From Misgurnus anguillicaudatus (Eukaryota; Chordata; Actinopteri; Cypriniformes; Cobitidae): a stretch of DNA of 64,000 nt. The notes beneath the pieces are model-generated. The model saw only the letters and a program-made list of their open reading frames with translations, was not told the origin of the DNA and did no database searches. Below, in pieces: positions 1 to 39,939 of the stretch. The position numbers and the translations under genes were made by a program. The number at the start of each line of letters is the position of its first letter. Position 1 is the stretch's first letter. Where the stretch lies: the NCBI RefSeq assembly GCF_027580225.2, contig NC_073356.2, positions 13,113,001-13,177,000 on the forward strand, read 5' to 3'.

Positions 1-659
1 TCTTCATCTGTGGACACACTCCTCTGGAATGGAAGGAACGCTGGAACGGGACCTTTCTCTGGATCCTGTAAAACAAAAATTACATTTAGATTATCCAAAC
101 TTTAGATTTACTGTAAAATATCTAAAAATGTTTGCAATGTGTTGTCTTTTACCTTTAGTTTCCCTTCAAGTGTTCTAGAGCGCTTGAAGCCCGAGTTCTT
201 GTTCTCTGATTTGATGGCACTGATGGCTCCAGACTTGATCAACATCTTTGCCTGTTCTGTTGCGGTCGCTGTGTCTACCACAGGTTGATCTGACAAAGCT
301 TATTAGAGAGAAAGAGAGAGAGAGAGGGAGAAAAGCATAAAGTTAAAAGGGCTTTTAAGTAAACTTATTTCAAAAAGATTAGAGATCCACAGACTTACTG
401 CGTTTCAGTCCAGTCTGACTTGTCTGATTGGTGGAGCTCTGTTTCTTCAGAGCTAACAGAGCCTTTTTCTACAGAACAGAAAACACAGACAATAATTCCA
501 TAAAAAATAGTGCACTAGACAATATAAATGTGCATTACAGTTCGTGTCCACGTCTGTTTGCTTTCACTTATAACTAGATTTCACCTTTTTCTTTAACTTG
601 GCATATTTCTTTTGCAATGCCTCCTCTTCTTCTGTCAGTGAGCTGGGGAAAATCGCCAT
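1..659 (-). CDS. nelfe: Negative elongation factor E, 5' part (partial)
   Basis: NELF-E is the RNA-binding subunit of the NELF complex, which pauses RNA polymerase II in the nucleus near promoters. Four coding exons are read on the minus strand: 659-585, 468-399, 298-153 and 65-1 (open at the window edge). All junctions have AG/GT signals and the phases join without a break. The start is the ATG at 659-657, followed by MAIFPSSLTEEEEALQKKYA, the conserved family N-terminus. Further on come a lysine-rich stretch, PVVDTATATEQAK, SGAISAIK, GFKRSRTLEGKLK and DPEKGPVPAF, all typical NELF-E blocks. About 118 residues are visible; the RD dipeptide repeat and RRM must lie beyond base 1. It is divergently arranged with skiv2l, as in the human MHC class III region. 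Identification is very secure. Confidence 0.95.
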
Positions 660-976
660 CTCGTTGGATGTCTATGAAGAAGAGCGAAATGTTTTAGATG
701 TCTGCTATCTTTTTTAAATACTGCACATTATATGTATTAGAATGAAACGATAGCATAGTCAAATATGTGGCGATGAATGAACCGCATTTAGCGTGTATAT
801 TATCGGCAGCTTATTGTCGGCATTTTCGTTTCAACGGGATGTTCTTAAAGATTGTTTGTTATTATTTACAGGGTACATGAAATTTATACTTTATATTACA
901 TTACCTTATATTTTTAGATGATAGATTTGTAAGAATGAGCGTCTTCTGCAGACATGTCTCACTCGACGCATAAATA

Positions 977-984
977 TGACGTCA
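977..984. promoter_or_regulatory. CRE palindrome TGACGTCA
   Basis: This is an exact 8-bp CREB/ATF consensus site in the divergent nelfe/skiv2l promoter. Its position between two housekeeping-type genes makes a regulatory role plausible, but binding is inferred. Confidence 0.5.
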
Positions 985-1026
985 TTTGTTGTTATCCGTA
1001 GAACTGCAGCGTATATAAGCTTATTT

Positions 1027-1080
1027 CTGTTTTGTTTATTTAATTTGTTAGATCTGTTTTGTTTATTTAATTTGTTAGAT
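1027..1080. repeat. Perfect 27-bp tandem duplication
   Basis: Two identical adjacent copies of a T-rich 27-mer (CTGTTTTGTTTATTTAATTT plus seven bases) lie at 1027-1053 and 1054-1080 in the divergent promoter. Perfect identity suggests a recent slippage or duplication event. Confidence 0.85.
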
Positions 1081-1309
1081 CTATCTTGTATAGTCTATAT
1101 GTAATTTTTGGTTTGTTAATTTGTATATTCCCCTGGCACTTTTGTAATGCTCGTGTTGTTAAGTAGTAATAAAAAAACGTATATAAGCTTTATTTGTTTG
1201 AGTAACGAAATTGTTATAACCTATTTTGATGTTTGCCATTATTGTGTTCTTTATTGCTTATTATGAGATAAACGAGTGAAAAAACAAAAAAGTGTATTTG
1301 ACTTTATGT

Positions 1310-1440
1310 AGCGCTGCGCAGATATTTTGACATCAAAGTACCGCGAGAGCGAGTTACAAAGCTGTGCCGAAGATGTGCACATGAATCAATATCGCGGTAC
1401 TCTGATGTCATAGCGATCGGTCTAAACAGCGCAGTGTGAA
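1310..1440. repeat. Short inverted-repeat (foldback) element in promoter
   Basis: GACATCAAAGTACCGCGA near 1329 is mirrored by TCGCGGTACTCTGATGTC near 1392, giving a stem of about 18 bp with one mismatch and a loop of about 45 bp. Weaker complementarity extends outward (GCGCTGCGCAGA against CAGCGCAG). The arms resemble an inverted repeat near the neu1 promoter at 56050-56140. Confidence 0.6.
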
Positions 1441-1665
1441 GTAAGACTACACTTAAATATAAAAAAGTCATACCTTAACATATTTGTTTTCATTTGATAA
1501 TATAAACGTATTTTTATCTGCATTCAAATATCAAACACAGACAAACAACTGACGTTGTAAAATTAAAAATGTTCACATAAATAAAACAACTTCCGTCGCT
1601 GTAGTTACGCGCAGCTTCCTGCAGGAATGAAACTTCACTGATGCTGTAAATTTGCCGAAGCTGAC

Positions 1666-26026
<24,361 letters not shown>

Positions 26027-26243
26027 GAAGGAAAGAAGCAGGCGTTGTGGATTAGTATGAAATGGTAGTGTACAGAATATGGGTCTATGAAACTGTACTT
26101 GCATTACTGAGTGCATGTTTACATTATAAGGTGTGTATGCATGTACAGTACGAATGAAGGATTAATTCACTATTGACCAAAGTTGTGAACTTAATCTGAA
26201 ATGGAAGTTGACATTAATCATGGATTGTAATTAATCATACAGC

Positions 26244-26249
26244 AATAAA
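26244..26249 (+). terminator. skiv2l polyadenylation signal AATAAA
   Basis: A canonical AATAAA lies 218 bases after the skiv2l stop codon, giving a short 3' UTR. No competing signal lies nearer the stop. Confidence 0.7.
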
Positions 26250-26924
26250 ATAAGCTTTATATCATGAACACGACATGAAAAGGTCTAGTTGCTATGATTT
26301 TATGCTTTTGATTTGTTATACTTTTTATTAGGACCGGAGACATATTAGGAATGTTTATTTTGGCCAAAATCGCCAATAACTGACTCAGGGTTTTCGTTTT
26401 TAATACATGAATTGTCTCGATATGTGACACTGCCTGTGAAAACCCAGCTAAAGTCATTTTTTGTGATATACTGTTTTCTATAGAAAGTAATTCTGCATAA
26501 TCTAAAGAACATTTTGTGAAAAATTACTTGGATATCTTGAATATTCATTGAGTAACGTCATGTCAAAAATTGAAATCAGTGAGCGAAATCAAACTTTAAT
26601 ATTCCTAATGTCACTATTAGATTATGAGACTTTAGCCTGGATTTCACAGACTGTCACATTCTTAATGTGTTGTGATTTTTCTCATTTGCTGCATCTTTTC
26701 TCTGTTAACCTTCCTATTGACCTATGGAAAACTGAATGTAACCTTGTGTCAAAATTAACCCATATTGGAACTATGGCCGGCATAAAGTCACCTTTTTAAT
26801 ATGTAGCTTTAACTTTGTAACTAGTTCTTGAAATGTAGTTATTTCTATTATAAAAACAGGCATTTGCTTTGTTTAGACAATGGTAGCTATTTCAAATTCT
26901 ATTCTAAAAATTGTCATAAATAAG

Positions 26925-28000
26925 TAAGAAATAATTGATGATGGACCGTTGAATTACACACCCAATGTGGTCATGCCGTTACACCACAGGCGTGCATAAT
27001 TTTCAATTATAAAACAGTTAGTTCCAATCCTTGATTCTGATTGGTCAATAGCTGTGCTTTATTTACGATAAAACACGACTATGACCGCTTCTCCCAACGG
27101 TTCTATTTTCGGCTTAACTCCGCTTCGCATACAACGCCCTTCAGCCGTTACTTATTCACGATACAGCACAGCCTCTCGTACCTTATTGCTTACTTGTCTG
27201 TTGAATGCTTTATTTTGATTGGCTGAGAATTTTTTTATGGGTGTTGGTTATTTTTCTGTAAACCACACACCTTACCTTAAAATGTCTTAAAAATAGGCAC
27301 CAGAGCAATGTTTGTGGTAACTGTGGTATAATCGACTCCGGTCCTTTGAATTATTTGAAAATAATGCACACTTCGCGTTGTGCCACATTACCACCTCGGG
27401 TGTGCATTATTTTTGAATAATTCAATGGCTCGTCGTCAATTATTCCTTACATGACTCAAAGGACCGGAGTCAATTATTCCGCTTATAACACATACATTAC
27501 CACATACATTTGACAGGTCAGGTGTGCGTTTATCAAAGAATAATGCATACCCATGGAACATTTCTCAACCAGTCAGAATAAAAAATGTTTTTATACGTCA
27601 CACTTAACATCACAAAACTCACTTTCTAGAAAATATTTTTTTAGAGTAATAGAAATGAATATGTAAACAATTTCCTTCAAATAAACTATTTAATAAACTA
27701 GTTATACCACGGGGCTGTTGAATGCTTTATTCTGATTGGCTGAGAAATGTTCAATGGGTGTTGATTATTTTTCTGTATACCGCACACCTAGCTTGTTAAA
27801 TGTCTTAAAAATAGGCACCAGAGCAATATTTGTGGTAACCATGGTATAAGAGGAATAATTGACTATGGTCCTTTGAATTATTTGAAAATACTGCACTCCT
27901 GCGGTGTAACATTACCACCTTCGTGTGTATTATTTTCTTATAATTCAATGGCCCGTCGTCAATTATTCCTTACTTATTAATGCTATTGTAAAACCATGAA
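26925..28000 (+). repeat. Dispersed repeat with two direct copies of about 270 bp
   Basis: The segments 27190-27470 and 27710-27985 match closely in direct orientation: GTTGAATGCTTTATT, GATTGGCTGAGAA, AAAAATAGGCACCAGAGCAA, then CCGTCGTCAATTATTCCTTAC or close variants. A related stretch is at 26925-27060. The unit is partly self-complementary. It lies in the skiv2l-prrt1 intergenic space and no gene is seen. Confidence 0.8.
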
Positions 28001-28474
28001 TGATCTAAAGCTTTTAGAATGGTATAAATTGTTTAATTAATAATTTTAATTTAAAATAATTTCATTTAATTTCTTTGTTTAATTCCCCAGTTTTTTTGTA
28101 GTAACATTTATGGAATCCAATTACGTTCTAATAACGTTTACCTAACGTTTTAATAACCATACAAATGGTAGAAATGTTGTTTTTAATAACGTTCTTATAA
28201 CGAACGATAATACATCGTTTTCATATAGAAATTTAAAAACAACGTTTCTGAAACCTAATAAAAACGTTCTTACAACATAAAAGCTAGCTGGGATGGGTGG
28301 AAAAGCTTACTATGGTAATCAGTTGCGATAGCTTTTTGGTGTATAATCTTTTTGCCATTTGATTATCAGTAATTATTTATTTATACACCGTTAATGTAAT
28401 AACAATGAGACGGTGGTGTGGTTTTGCTGTCTCTTTAAGACCGCGTATTTAATTCAGTGTAGCGTAGTTGAAAC

Positions 28475-28501
28475 CTGCTGCTGCTGCTGCTGCTGCTGCT
28501 G
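28475..28501 (+). repeat. (CTG)9 trinucleotide repeat
   Basis: Nine perfect CTG units lie 236 bp upstream of the prrt1 start codon, probably in its 5' UTR or core promoter. The short frame that crosses it is not considered coding. Confidence 0.9.
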
Positions 28502-28736
28502 TGCTGATGTGGATGCTGCAGTCGGACCGTGGATGAAGATTAAGCGATATTCAGTGTATGTCTCCTCAAATAATCCATCCTTTATACAGCATACACGAGG
28601 ATTTAAACTGAAGATGCGTTGTAATTAGCCTTGAAAAATCATTACCATCGTCTGTTGTGATTTAAGACGGACGGACTGGTTTGGATTTTCTCTGGAGGGA
28701 CACCCTGAACATCGCCAAAACGGATAAATAAACACG

Positions 28737-31446
<2,710 letters not shown>

Positions 31447-32732
31447 AGCCGCCCAGAGGAACCCATTTCCCCCGTCCTGCCCTGGTCACCATTTCCAGCC
31501 GGTATTCTGCTTATTCTGCCATACAGCACAGATATGAGGGCTTAAGCCACCATACCCTAATATTCTGTTAGTTAGTATTTAAACCATTGTACATGTATTA
31601 GTTACAAGACAGATCAATGGTACGATAAATCTGAGCCTAGAATCACAACAACACCTGTAAACGTGCACATGCGTATTCATATTAATCTACCTGGACACTC
31701 CTTCTTTACCCCAAACAAAAACCTGTATTAGATCAATAGCTTATAATAGTGTACTAAAGTCAGGTCAGGTGTGTTACCGTTTTGCTCTTGGAATTGCAAA
31801 AAAATTTTTTTTTTAAAGAAACACAGTATTTCAGGAGCAAAATAGTATTATTTTGGTATTAATAATTGATGTTCAAAACATTTCGGCCCGGTTTCAAAGG
31901 CGAGACTTCTCAGACAGCATACGACTCTGGGCCAGAACTGCACTGAATCCGTACCGGAGCTGCTGACTTTGGCGCGGATCTGGTGTGGGTCTGGCCCAGA
32001 GTCATCTGCAGATTAAGCCAGAAATAGGCCTTAGTTAAATTAGGCCCTTTACGTAGCTTTTATACATGTGAAAAACATCACTGGTGTGCATCTTGAGACA
32101 AAAAAGATGCGTCAGTGCAAGCTGTTTAAAATTAAGACAGCTCAGACATGCAAGTTTAAGCCTTGTCTGTGAAACTGGACCTTCATCTTTAATTTGTGCC
32201 ATTAATCTTATCAACCTGCATTGTACGACAGAACCCAGCAAGCAATTTTGCGTTTTAAAGACGTCTTATAGCCATTCAACCCTTACGAAACCATGGTTTT
32301 ATTGTGGTAAAAGTGTAGTAATCATGTTTTTTTGGTGTATTGATTACTATCAGCAAATAAAGGGTTATACTACAGTAACCATGTTGTTTTGGTTTTAACT
32401 GTAGTAAAACCATGGTTCACTTTCGTAGGTGAAACACAGCCCAGAGGCTAAAACAATGAAAAATTTGAGCTCTCAGTAAAAATGAATAGACGTCCAACCA
32501 TAGCTCAAAAATAAATTAGATTAAATAAATAAGTAAATGAAACCAAACAGCATGTAATCGCTGTCGACTTTGCTTACATGATGGAATAACATACATCTCA
32601 CAAGTTATTTAGGCAGAAACAGCATTACATTTTATTTTGGCTACAAGTGGGTTAATCATATCCGGACTATATCGGGTTTATTAGTTAACCTAGACGGTGA
32701 AATGACAGCTTTTGCTTGCTGGGAAATGATCA

Positions 32733-32942
32733 GTCTGATTTCACGAGAATTCGTACATATTTTACGATTGGCAAATTTCGTACAATTTTGTGCGAAAGCA
32801 TACGATTTTCGTAAAAAAACAACAACGAAACCAAAGCTTAAACCCCAATGTCACAGGTCGTACAAAAACTTACGAATGTGGTCGTATTAAGTATTACGAA
32901 TTAGCCAACTCGTAAAATATGTACAAATTTTCGTGAGATAGC
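32733..32942. mobile_element. MITE with TTTCACGAGAATTCGTAC ends
   Basis: The left arm TTTCACGAGAATTCGTACAT with ATTTTACGATTGGC is mirrored by GCCAACTCGTAAAAT and GTACAAATTTTCGTGAGA on the right. It interrupts an older dispersed repeat (32440-32990) whose uninterrupted counterpart is at 62455-62990. Confidence 0.8.
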
Positions 32943-33435
32943 GTTGGAAATGATAAATTATTGATATGTTTGTTAAACTGCCAAATGTATTCGCTGACGA
33001 TGTGGATAAGTATTGAAAATGTAAAAGTATTTGTTGGATATTTTAAATGAAATAGATTTTTACAGTGCATACTTAAGGTATAGATTATAACACTACATAC
33101 TAAAATGCATCCAGTTTTTCACACTTGCGTGACAGTGAGTGATATAGACAACTGTAAAATACAGTAGATCTTGACTTTTACATTTTCCCAAAGGATCTTT
33201 TACCTTACATTTCAGAAGTATTTATATCAGTATTGTTTGCTTTTTTCTGATATCTAAGGCCAGAAACTCTACACACAAGTACATGAATTTACCATGCATT
33301 CTTGCATTGCTGTGGCTGTAACAATTTCACGACTCGAGGGATGCTAAGTTAGCTGAACACCTCACCAGTTTATACTATAGTAATTCTTTCTATAGCCCCC
33401 CTTGTTAAATAAAATGAAACTCCAGTGGTTTTGAA

Positions 33436-33882
33436 TAGGGATGCACCGATAGGATTTTTTTGGGCTGATACCGATACCGATTTAAACAGACAACTTCTGG
33501 CCGATACCGATATTAAACACTTGTATACAATACTATACAGTTGGTCTATTAGCTAGTTTATTTCTGCATCAAATTATTTTTACTGAACATGGATTGGATC
33601 TAATTAACATTCAACTGACCAACATAATAAGAGAGGCACAAGTTAAGCTAAAACAAATATAATAAGACAGCATGACAACCTTCAAAGGTGGTTTTTGCTA
33701 TTCAGCATTTATTTTATTAACAACATTAACTCATTTTTTACATATAATGGATTTCTTTATGCAGTTAATTAATAAACAATCGGTATCGGCCTTTCTCGTG
33801 CTATTGCCGATATGCCGATGGTTTCAAATTCATCAAAAATCGGCCGATAAATATCGGCGGCCGATACATCGGTGCATCACTA
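33436..33882. mobile_element. hAT-type MITE, 447 bp, with 8-bp target duplication
   Basis: The ends TAGGGATGCACCGATA and ATCGGTGCATCACTA are flanked by GTTTTGAA at 33428-33435 and 33883-33890. CCGATA/TATCGG motifs cluster near both ends. There is no coding capacity. Confidence 0.93.
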
Positions 33883-36436
33883 GTTTTGAATGAAATTGAG
33901 TTTTTGTAGCTAGAAACGTTTGCAGTCGTGTACTTGTGTGAAGTTTGTTTCAGGCCTAAGTGTTTTCAAATGTTCTGAATTTAATCAGTGTAAAGTTTAT
34001 TCAGATATACTGAAATCATTTACTGTATTGTAGGATGAAATTATTGCTTCAAAACGAACTTTTCCAAAATGGCTTTTCATTGATGGAAGTCATGGCATTT
34101 CGGTGGTGTGAAATATTGTATTATTTATTGTTTAAACACTAAATTATTCACTTGTGTATTAAAATTCTGTATTTATTGAAATATGTTATCTTAGATCTAA
34201 TTGTTGGGTTATCTTTACCAGATAACGGTCAATCATTATAGGTGGTCGCTCTGGCATGTGGTATTATTATGCACTTTTATGCTCAGTAAGCAGTTTTTCT
34301 CACTTTGTTGTAGATGAGAGCGTAACTTGCTTCAATTTCTGACCTCTTTGAAACTCCACACATGCTGCTGCCAGTTAGCTGTAGTTTGTTAGATAAATGC
34401 ATTTAACACAGTATTTTGGTTCAGTTTAGAGCCCAGAGATGTAGATATTTATTGTAAGACTCTATACACACTATATGAACTCTATTTTCAAACTCCGATC
34501 CATGAACAAAAATGAACATTTTGTCATATTTCTTAACCTCATACCATTATTAATATATATGATACTTCTGTGAAACACAAAAGAACACGTTGCTCTTTTT
34601 AATGCATTGAAAGCGAATGGGGACTAGTGCTATTAAACTCTAAAAATAGCTATAAAAGTATGGGGTGGGCGATATGACCAAATATTACAATAGGATTAAT
34701 TTTATATTATGATGATAATATGTTTGTTTCACAGTAGAGTTTCATTTAATAAGGTTTTTATGTTATTAAAATCTTGAATGCCATATAATTTTCATAATTC
34801 TCACAAAAAAAAGAAGACAAAAAACTCAAATTCACTAAAGATAAACAGTCAGTGATGAAATAAGGATAATAAATAATAATGTATATGTATATCTTATCAA
34901 AGGTAAAAAAGTGATTTAGATAAGAGCAGTGAGAAATTTGCGAAATGAGGTAACTTCCCCTTTAAGACCAAAGTCCGGATCAAATATACTGTTACACATG
35001 TTTTTTTCAGCTGACTCACATGTGTATTTAAGGCCAATAAAGTCGCAAAAGTGGTATTGTTTCGAAATAGTTACTATTTGTAAATTGTTATTATTACTTC
35101 TTGTATTATTGCCTCACTATGACAAATCGCTTTGGATAAAAGCGTCTGCTAAACGCCTAAATGTGAATTTAAATGCAAAAATGCTCACAAGCTCAATGAG
35201 CACTGGATGCACACTTGCACACAGAAACAGCTCTTTCAATGGCTTAAAATCACTTGTACAAATGTGTACAAACATTACGTTTTCGTGACCACGTGCAAAC
35301 TTGCCGTGTAACCTTGAAAGAGACGATCGTCCAAAATCTATGCGGGTTGACACATTTCTACCGGTTTATTGCCCACCTCTACTCAGTAAAGGTATATTCA
35401 CATTATAAGCGACTTTGTGGCTGTGTATTGCTCGTGAGAGGCGTTTCTAAATCTGGTGAGCTGTGGACTGAACTGCTGGAGGCCGCTAAAAATCTACACA
35501 GTGGACCTTTAAGCCAGGTTCACACCACAAGATTTTTGTCTGTCCTAGACGATAGTTGGTCATTGTGATGCATTTGTAATGATTTCTATGATCGTTGCTC
35601 CTAAACGGTGGTCCTTCTTCGAGATTCAAAGGTAGCCTGTGATTTTTTTTTTTGGCAGTGTCAGAAATTTAGCGTGATACTACGACCTCCACCTAGTCAT
35701 TAGCCAATTAAAAAGCAAAATGAAGTGACGATTGATCAGCGCAGTGTGTCGCTAAAAGTTAAATATGTTTGACTCTATAAACTCACATACGCAGTAACAT
35801 TGCAATAGTCATGATGAATATTCAGTACTAGGGCCCTATTTTAACGATCTAAGCGCATTGTCTGAAGCGCTCAGCGCAACGTCTAAATGGGCGTGTCTGA
35901 ATCCACTTTTGCTAATTTAACGACGGGAAAAATGGTTTGTGCGCCGAGCGAATGGTCGGAAAGGATTGATCCTATTTTTTTATGAGTAATGGGTGTGTTT
36001 TGGGCGTAACGTGCAATAAACCAATGAGAGTCTCAGCTCTCATCCCCTTTAAAAGCCAGTTGCGCTGGCGCTATGTCTAATCCCTATTTAGATGACGGAC
36101 TTTGTTAACTGAAAAACTAAGCGGAGGGAGAAGATCCCCAGTTTAAGATTAATGTTAAATTATTGTGTTGTTTTCACTTGTATTGAAATTGTTATTTTTT
36201 ATTAAAACCTTTTAAAACCCGTTTTCTTTTAGTCATGGAAGTAAAAATAGCAGGCTTTTAATTGCTATAAATGTATGGCTATCCAATATCATCAAAAAAT
36301 AATTTACAAGTATGTAAGAAAAGGTTTGTACTCTAAAAATACTTTATTTGTAACAAACAGGAGATGAAAGAATTTACAAACGGCTCTCCACACGTTTCAG
36401 CACTTGGACAGCGTCAAGATTTTTCTTAAGCATTAC

Positions 36437-36681
36437 TTAAAGGCGGAGTCCACGATGTTTGAAAAACGCTTTGGAAAAGGAGACGGGCCGACTACCAAAA
36501 CACACTTATAGCCAATCAGCAGTAAGGAGCGTGTCTACTAACCGACATCCTTGCCGGGTTGCGTATGTGTGGGGCGGGTCTATCAACAGAAGGTCCAGAT
36601 TCTATTGGGGTAGGGGCGTGTTTGTTTAGGTGATTTCAAATATCAACATTGGCTTTCAAACATCGTGGACTCTGGCTTTAA
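36437..36681. mobile_element. MITE TTAAAGGCGGAGTCCACGAT, nested
   Basis: TTAAAGGCGGAGTCCACGAT pairs with ATCGTGGACTCTGGCTTTAA at the right end, with few mismatches. CAAACATCG/CGATGTTTG extends the arms. The 245-bp element is inside the 35829-38203 element. TTAA at the ends may be the target site. Confidence 0.85.
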
Positions 36682-37054
36682 AAATGTTTCTCATTTCACC
36701 ATATCCACAGGTACAGAGTCATCATATACAATAAATATGTGAGGTAGCATTTTTTTTAAAAACATTTAAAAATAGATGCATTTGTTTAAAGCAAAGCATT
36801 TATTTACTTACCAGGCTGCAGGTGAAGCAGCTCTTTGCGCCTTCTAACGTCTCATAATTAGTCCTCATTTATGTCCAAGAGACTCAATAATAATCTTTTA
36901 CATTCATTCCTTTAATCTTTCATATTTAAAAGCGTTTTTGTGCTGCTGCACATTCATGTATGTGATAAGCAAACCCACGTTGTCGTCCCGTTTATAGGCG
37001 CATATTACTAATCCGCTCTTTAAATAACAAAAAACATATTCCGCCATTGACTTT

Positions 37055-37950
37055 ACGCTGGTTTCACATCGCATGCGTGAGCAGCGCGTATGCGTAGCAT
37101 CAGCAGCGCGTGAGGAGAGCGTTGCTGCGCGTGGCCATTGTGCTTTCATACCGGCTGCGTTTGCAGCGCATACTGTGCAGTTTAATAACAGTATAAAAAT
37201 CTCAAAATCTCTTCACATTACTTTATTGTACATGCATTAATGAGCAGAACCTCTTCAAGACGTTTTTTGACAGTCATTGTTATTTATAAAACTGTGATTT
37301 GTTTAACCCACATTGTTTTCGTGCTGTTCTGGTCCGTGTAATGACAGATATAGACACAATACATAATTATAGACATAAAAAGCCCATGGCACATTATTAA
37401 ATCTGTTTCTCTGAAGTTTTACAATAAAATAAAAAAATCACTCAGTGATTGACAGCATAAAGCAGTCGATCGTGTTTCCCTTCAACAGTTTAAGCATAGA
37501 TTTATAGATGTATGTCTCTATTTCTCTGAAGATTATAGATGAGGAGTCATTTAGTGCTGGGCAGACAGTGAATGACAGCGCAGTCTTCTGGTGTTTTTAA
37601 ATATTTCATTGCTTTCTTTTAAATTGCTCAAAGTCATGACTGTTTTAAACACACTTGGCGTCACATTTATTATTTTATGGTTAAATTACACTTTTTCGCG
37701 TCAATCCACGACCATTTAAAGCATAAACAATGCACTGTCACTTTAATTGAGCGTGAGCAGCGCAGCAAAAATAGACCCAACGCCGAAATGATCACAGCAC
37801 TGCTGCTGCAGCGACGCTCCTGCCACGCGAGCACGCGCTGCTCACGCGTGCGGTGTACATGCTTTAACTTGTTAACATGGGCGCCGAAAAAACACGCGCC
37901 GCTTACGCGCTGCTCACGCGCTGCTCACGCTTGCGGTGTGAAACCGGCGT
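37055..37950. mobile_element. TIR element with GCAGCGCGT repeats, nested, 896 bp
   Basis: The ends ACGCTGGTTTCACATCGCAT and GCGGTGTGAAACCGGCGT are inverted. The flanks TTGACTTT (37047-37054) and TAGACTTT (37951-37958) agree at 7 of 8 bases, fitting a hAT-type duplication. Subterminal GAGCAGCGCGT motifs are reiterated at both ends in opposite orientation. Confidence 0.85.
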
Positions 37951-39939
37951 TAGACTTTTGACCAGGTTTTTGTTGGTCAATGGTGTAGTCAATTTTAGTT
38001 GACTCAAAATAGCAAAGCGCCAACAATGTGCATGAACACACCTCGTTTAGAGATCAGAATGCCCATGGGCGCAAAAGGGGGCGCAAATGCATTTGCTATT
38101 TAAACAACGTGGCGCTAAACGTGAAAATGATAATTGCGCAGGGTGGAAACTAGCAAAAGACACTTGCGTCGGGCATTGCGCCGGGTGTAAGATAGAGCCC
38201 CTAGTGTACATACAGGCAACAACATGCAAAAGCTCCCTGTGCAAAAGTGGCATTCACCTTGCTGTGTTTGATGGAATATCACACATCTCGCAAGTTATTT
38301 TTGCAGAAACCCCAGTAAGCAAATTCAAGTTGATTGGTTAGAAGTGGGTTACTCATAGTCGGACTATATCGAGTCTTTAGGCTGCTTGCTTAAGATTTAT
38401 TAGGAAAGATGGGAGAAATACGGCAGCCCTTTTTCCCCTTTCTCGCTCAATTTTTTATACGTTGTATTTTGCTTGTGTATTTTGCAACAGCATCATATCT
38501 TTCTTTTCCTGATCTTCTGATATGATCTATTTTGAATTAAATGAATCGCAGTGTTTTACTGAATTGTTTGACTCCTGATATATTGTATATAGGCACATGG
38601 TCGTGTTTATATGGGCTGTGTCTAAAAATAAGGCCCTCATTTCTATCTAAGAAATCTTTTTTATGTCTGTTAAAAAGACAAACTTCTTAGCTTAATCTAT
38701 TTTTAGGTTATAAGGTGTGAACACTGTACAGTGCATGTGAAGTTAGTTCCTGTTTAAGCAACCCATTCATTTGCTGTGATATAAAGCTAATGCTTTATTG
38801 TTATAAACCTGGCCAAGATCTAGTTTCTGCACCCGATTTTGACAGCAGTGTTTGTATGTTTCTTACAAACATGGATTTGACGTGTATGAGTTTGATGAGA
38901 AATTAAAGAGGAATATTTGGTTGTGCAAGAATCGATTGTGTTGTTTTCTCTCACTTTTTCTCTCGTTCCTGACATTTCCCTTTGTCTCCGAGGTGCTATT
39001 TATAGTTGCCCTGGTTTATTCCATGCAATTTCTGAATCTCGTTCTCTCTCTCTCTCTTGAATATCTCTCACATCAGATAACTGCTAAACTGCAGGAGGGC
39101 GCCAGTGCTTGACAGATCCCTCATATTGGCTTATTATATGGTGCACAATAAATATCCAGGGGCTGCAGTTTTTCCTCAATCTGTGGGGGCATCTGTCGCT
39201 CTGTGGATCAAGTTCAATGTGATTTTAGCCATCACGGTGAGGGGGAGATGATTGCTATCGAGCATGCATCATCATGGCCGTGTCTGGCAGCACAGGAAAT
39301 AGAAAGCAGAGGATGTGAACGTGCAAGAGAGAGATTGCTACTGGGCAGCAAGTGAGATATGATATAAAATGCACAGTAAATCTTGCAAAGAACATGGTTG
39401 GGGTTTCACAAAGAACAAATAAGAAAGAAATAACATTTAGCTATCATGCCATGACCTTTGCACTGTTAATGCGAAGCTCTAACAAATAAGCTACAGAAAC
39501 CCTAAAACCTGTAAATTATTTTGGATATTGACCTGTAAATTATATTGAATATTTACACATATTTTTTTATATTTTTTTTATTTTGAGTTCAGTATGACCC
39601 ATACACATTCATGAGGTTTACTCAAAAGAGAGGGAGGTTCGAACGGAAAGACATGGAGTTGAAATGGGAACAGAGCCAGTGGGATCACAGATGGTCATTT
39701 AGCTTCCCAAAGAGACCCATGGATTTGGTAATAGCTTAACTGGGCGTTACGCCGCAGGCCTGCCGTCGTCCATAACACAGCTTTGCTTCTCCTGCTTTGA
39801 CCCTCACAGCATAAGTTTGTGTCGCCCATACTGCGCTCGTGAACTCACCCACCATCAACTCTGATTAACAACCTCTGTTGCTTAGTTACTGTACATCTGG
39901 TGTGGTTACAGCCTCGCTGTGCTGTGTTGCTTAGCATAA

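Larger units (their letters stand above)
660..1665. promoter_or_regulatory. Divergent promoter region between nelfe and skiv2l
   Basis: This 1 kb separates two oppositely directed start codons, so it must hold both 5' UTRs and promoters. It contains a perfect CRE palindrome at 977-984, a 27-bp tandem duplication at 1027-1080 and an inverted repeat around 1328-1410. No reading frame of interest is present. Transcription start sites cannot be fixed from sequence alone. Confidence 0.7.
35829..38203. mobile_element. 2.4-kb TIR element containing two nested insertions
   Basis: The left end TAGGGCCCTATTTTAACGAT and right end GTGTAAGATAGAGCCCCTA are imperfect inverted repeats with GCGCA-rich subterminal sequence. 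Two further TIR elements (36437-36681 and 37055-37950) lie inside, so the original element was about 1.2 kb. No clear target duplication and no transposase frame are seen. Confidence 0.75.

Noticed and set aside
28413..28628. Poly-cysteine frame through the CTG repeat
   Set aside because: Created by the trinucleotide repeat upstream of prrt1; no family match and likely untranslated.
35254..35568. 104-codon plus frame
   Set aside because: Lies in repeat-derived DNA (it contains a CTAAAAATCTACAC dispersed-repeat block) and shows no domain.
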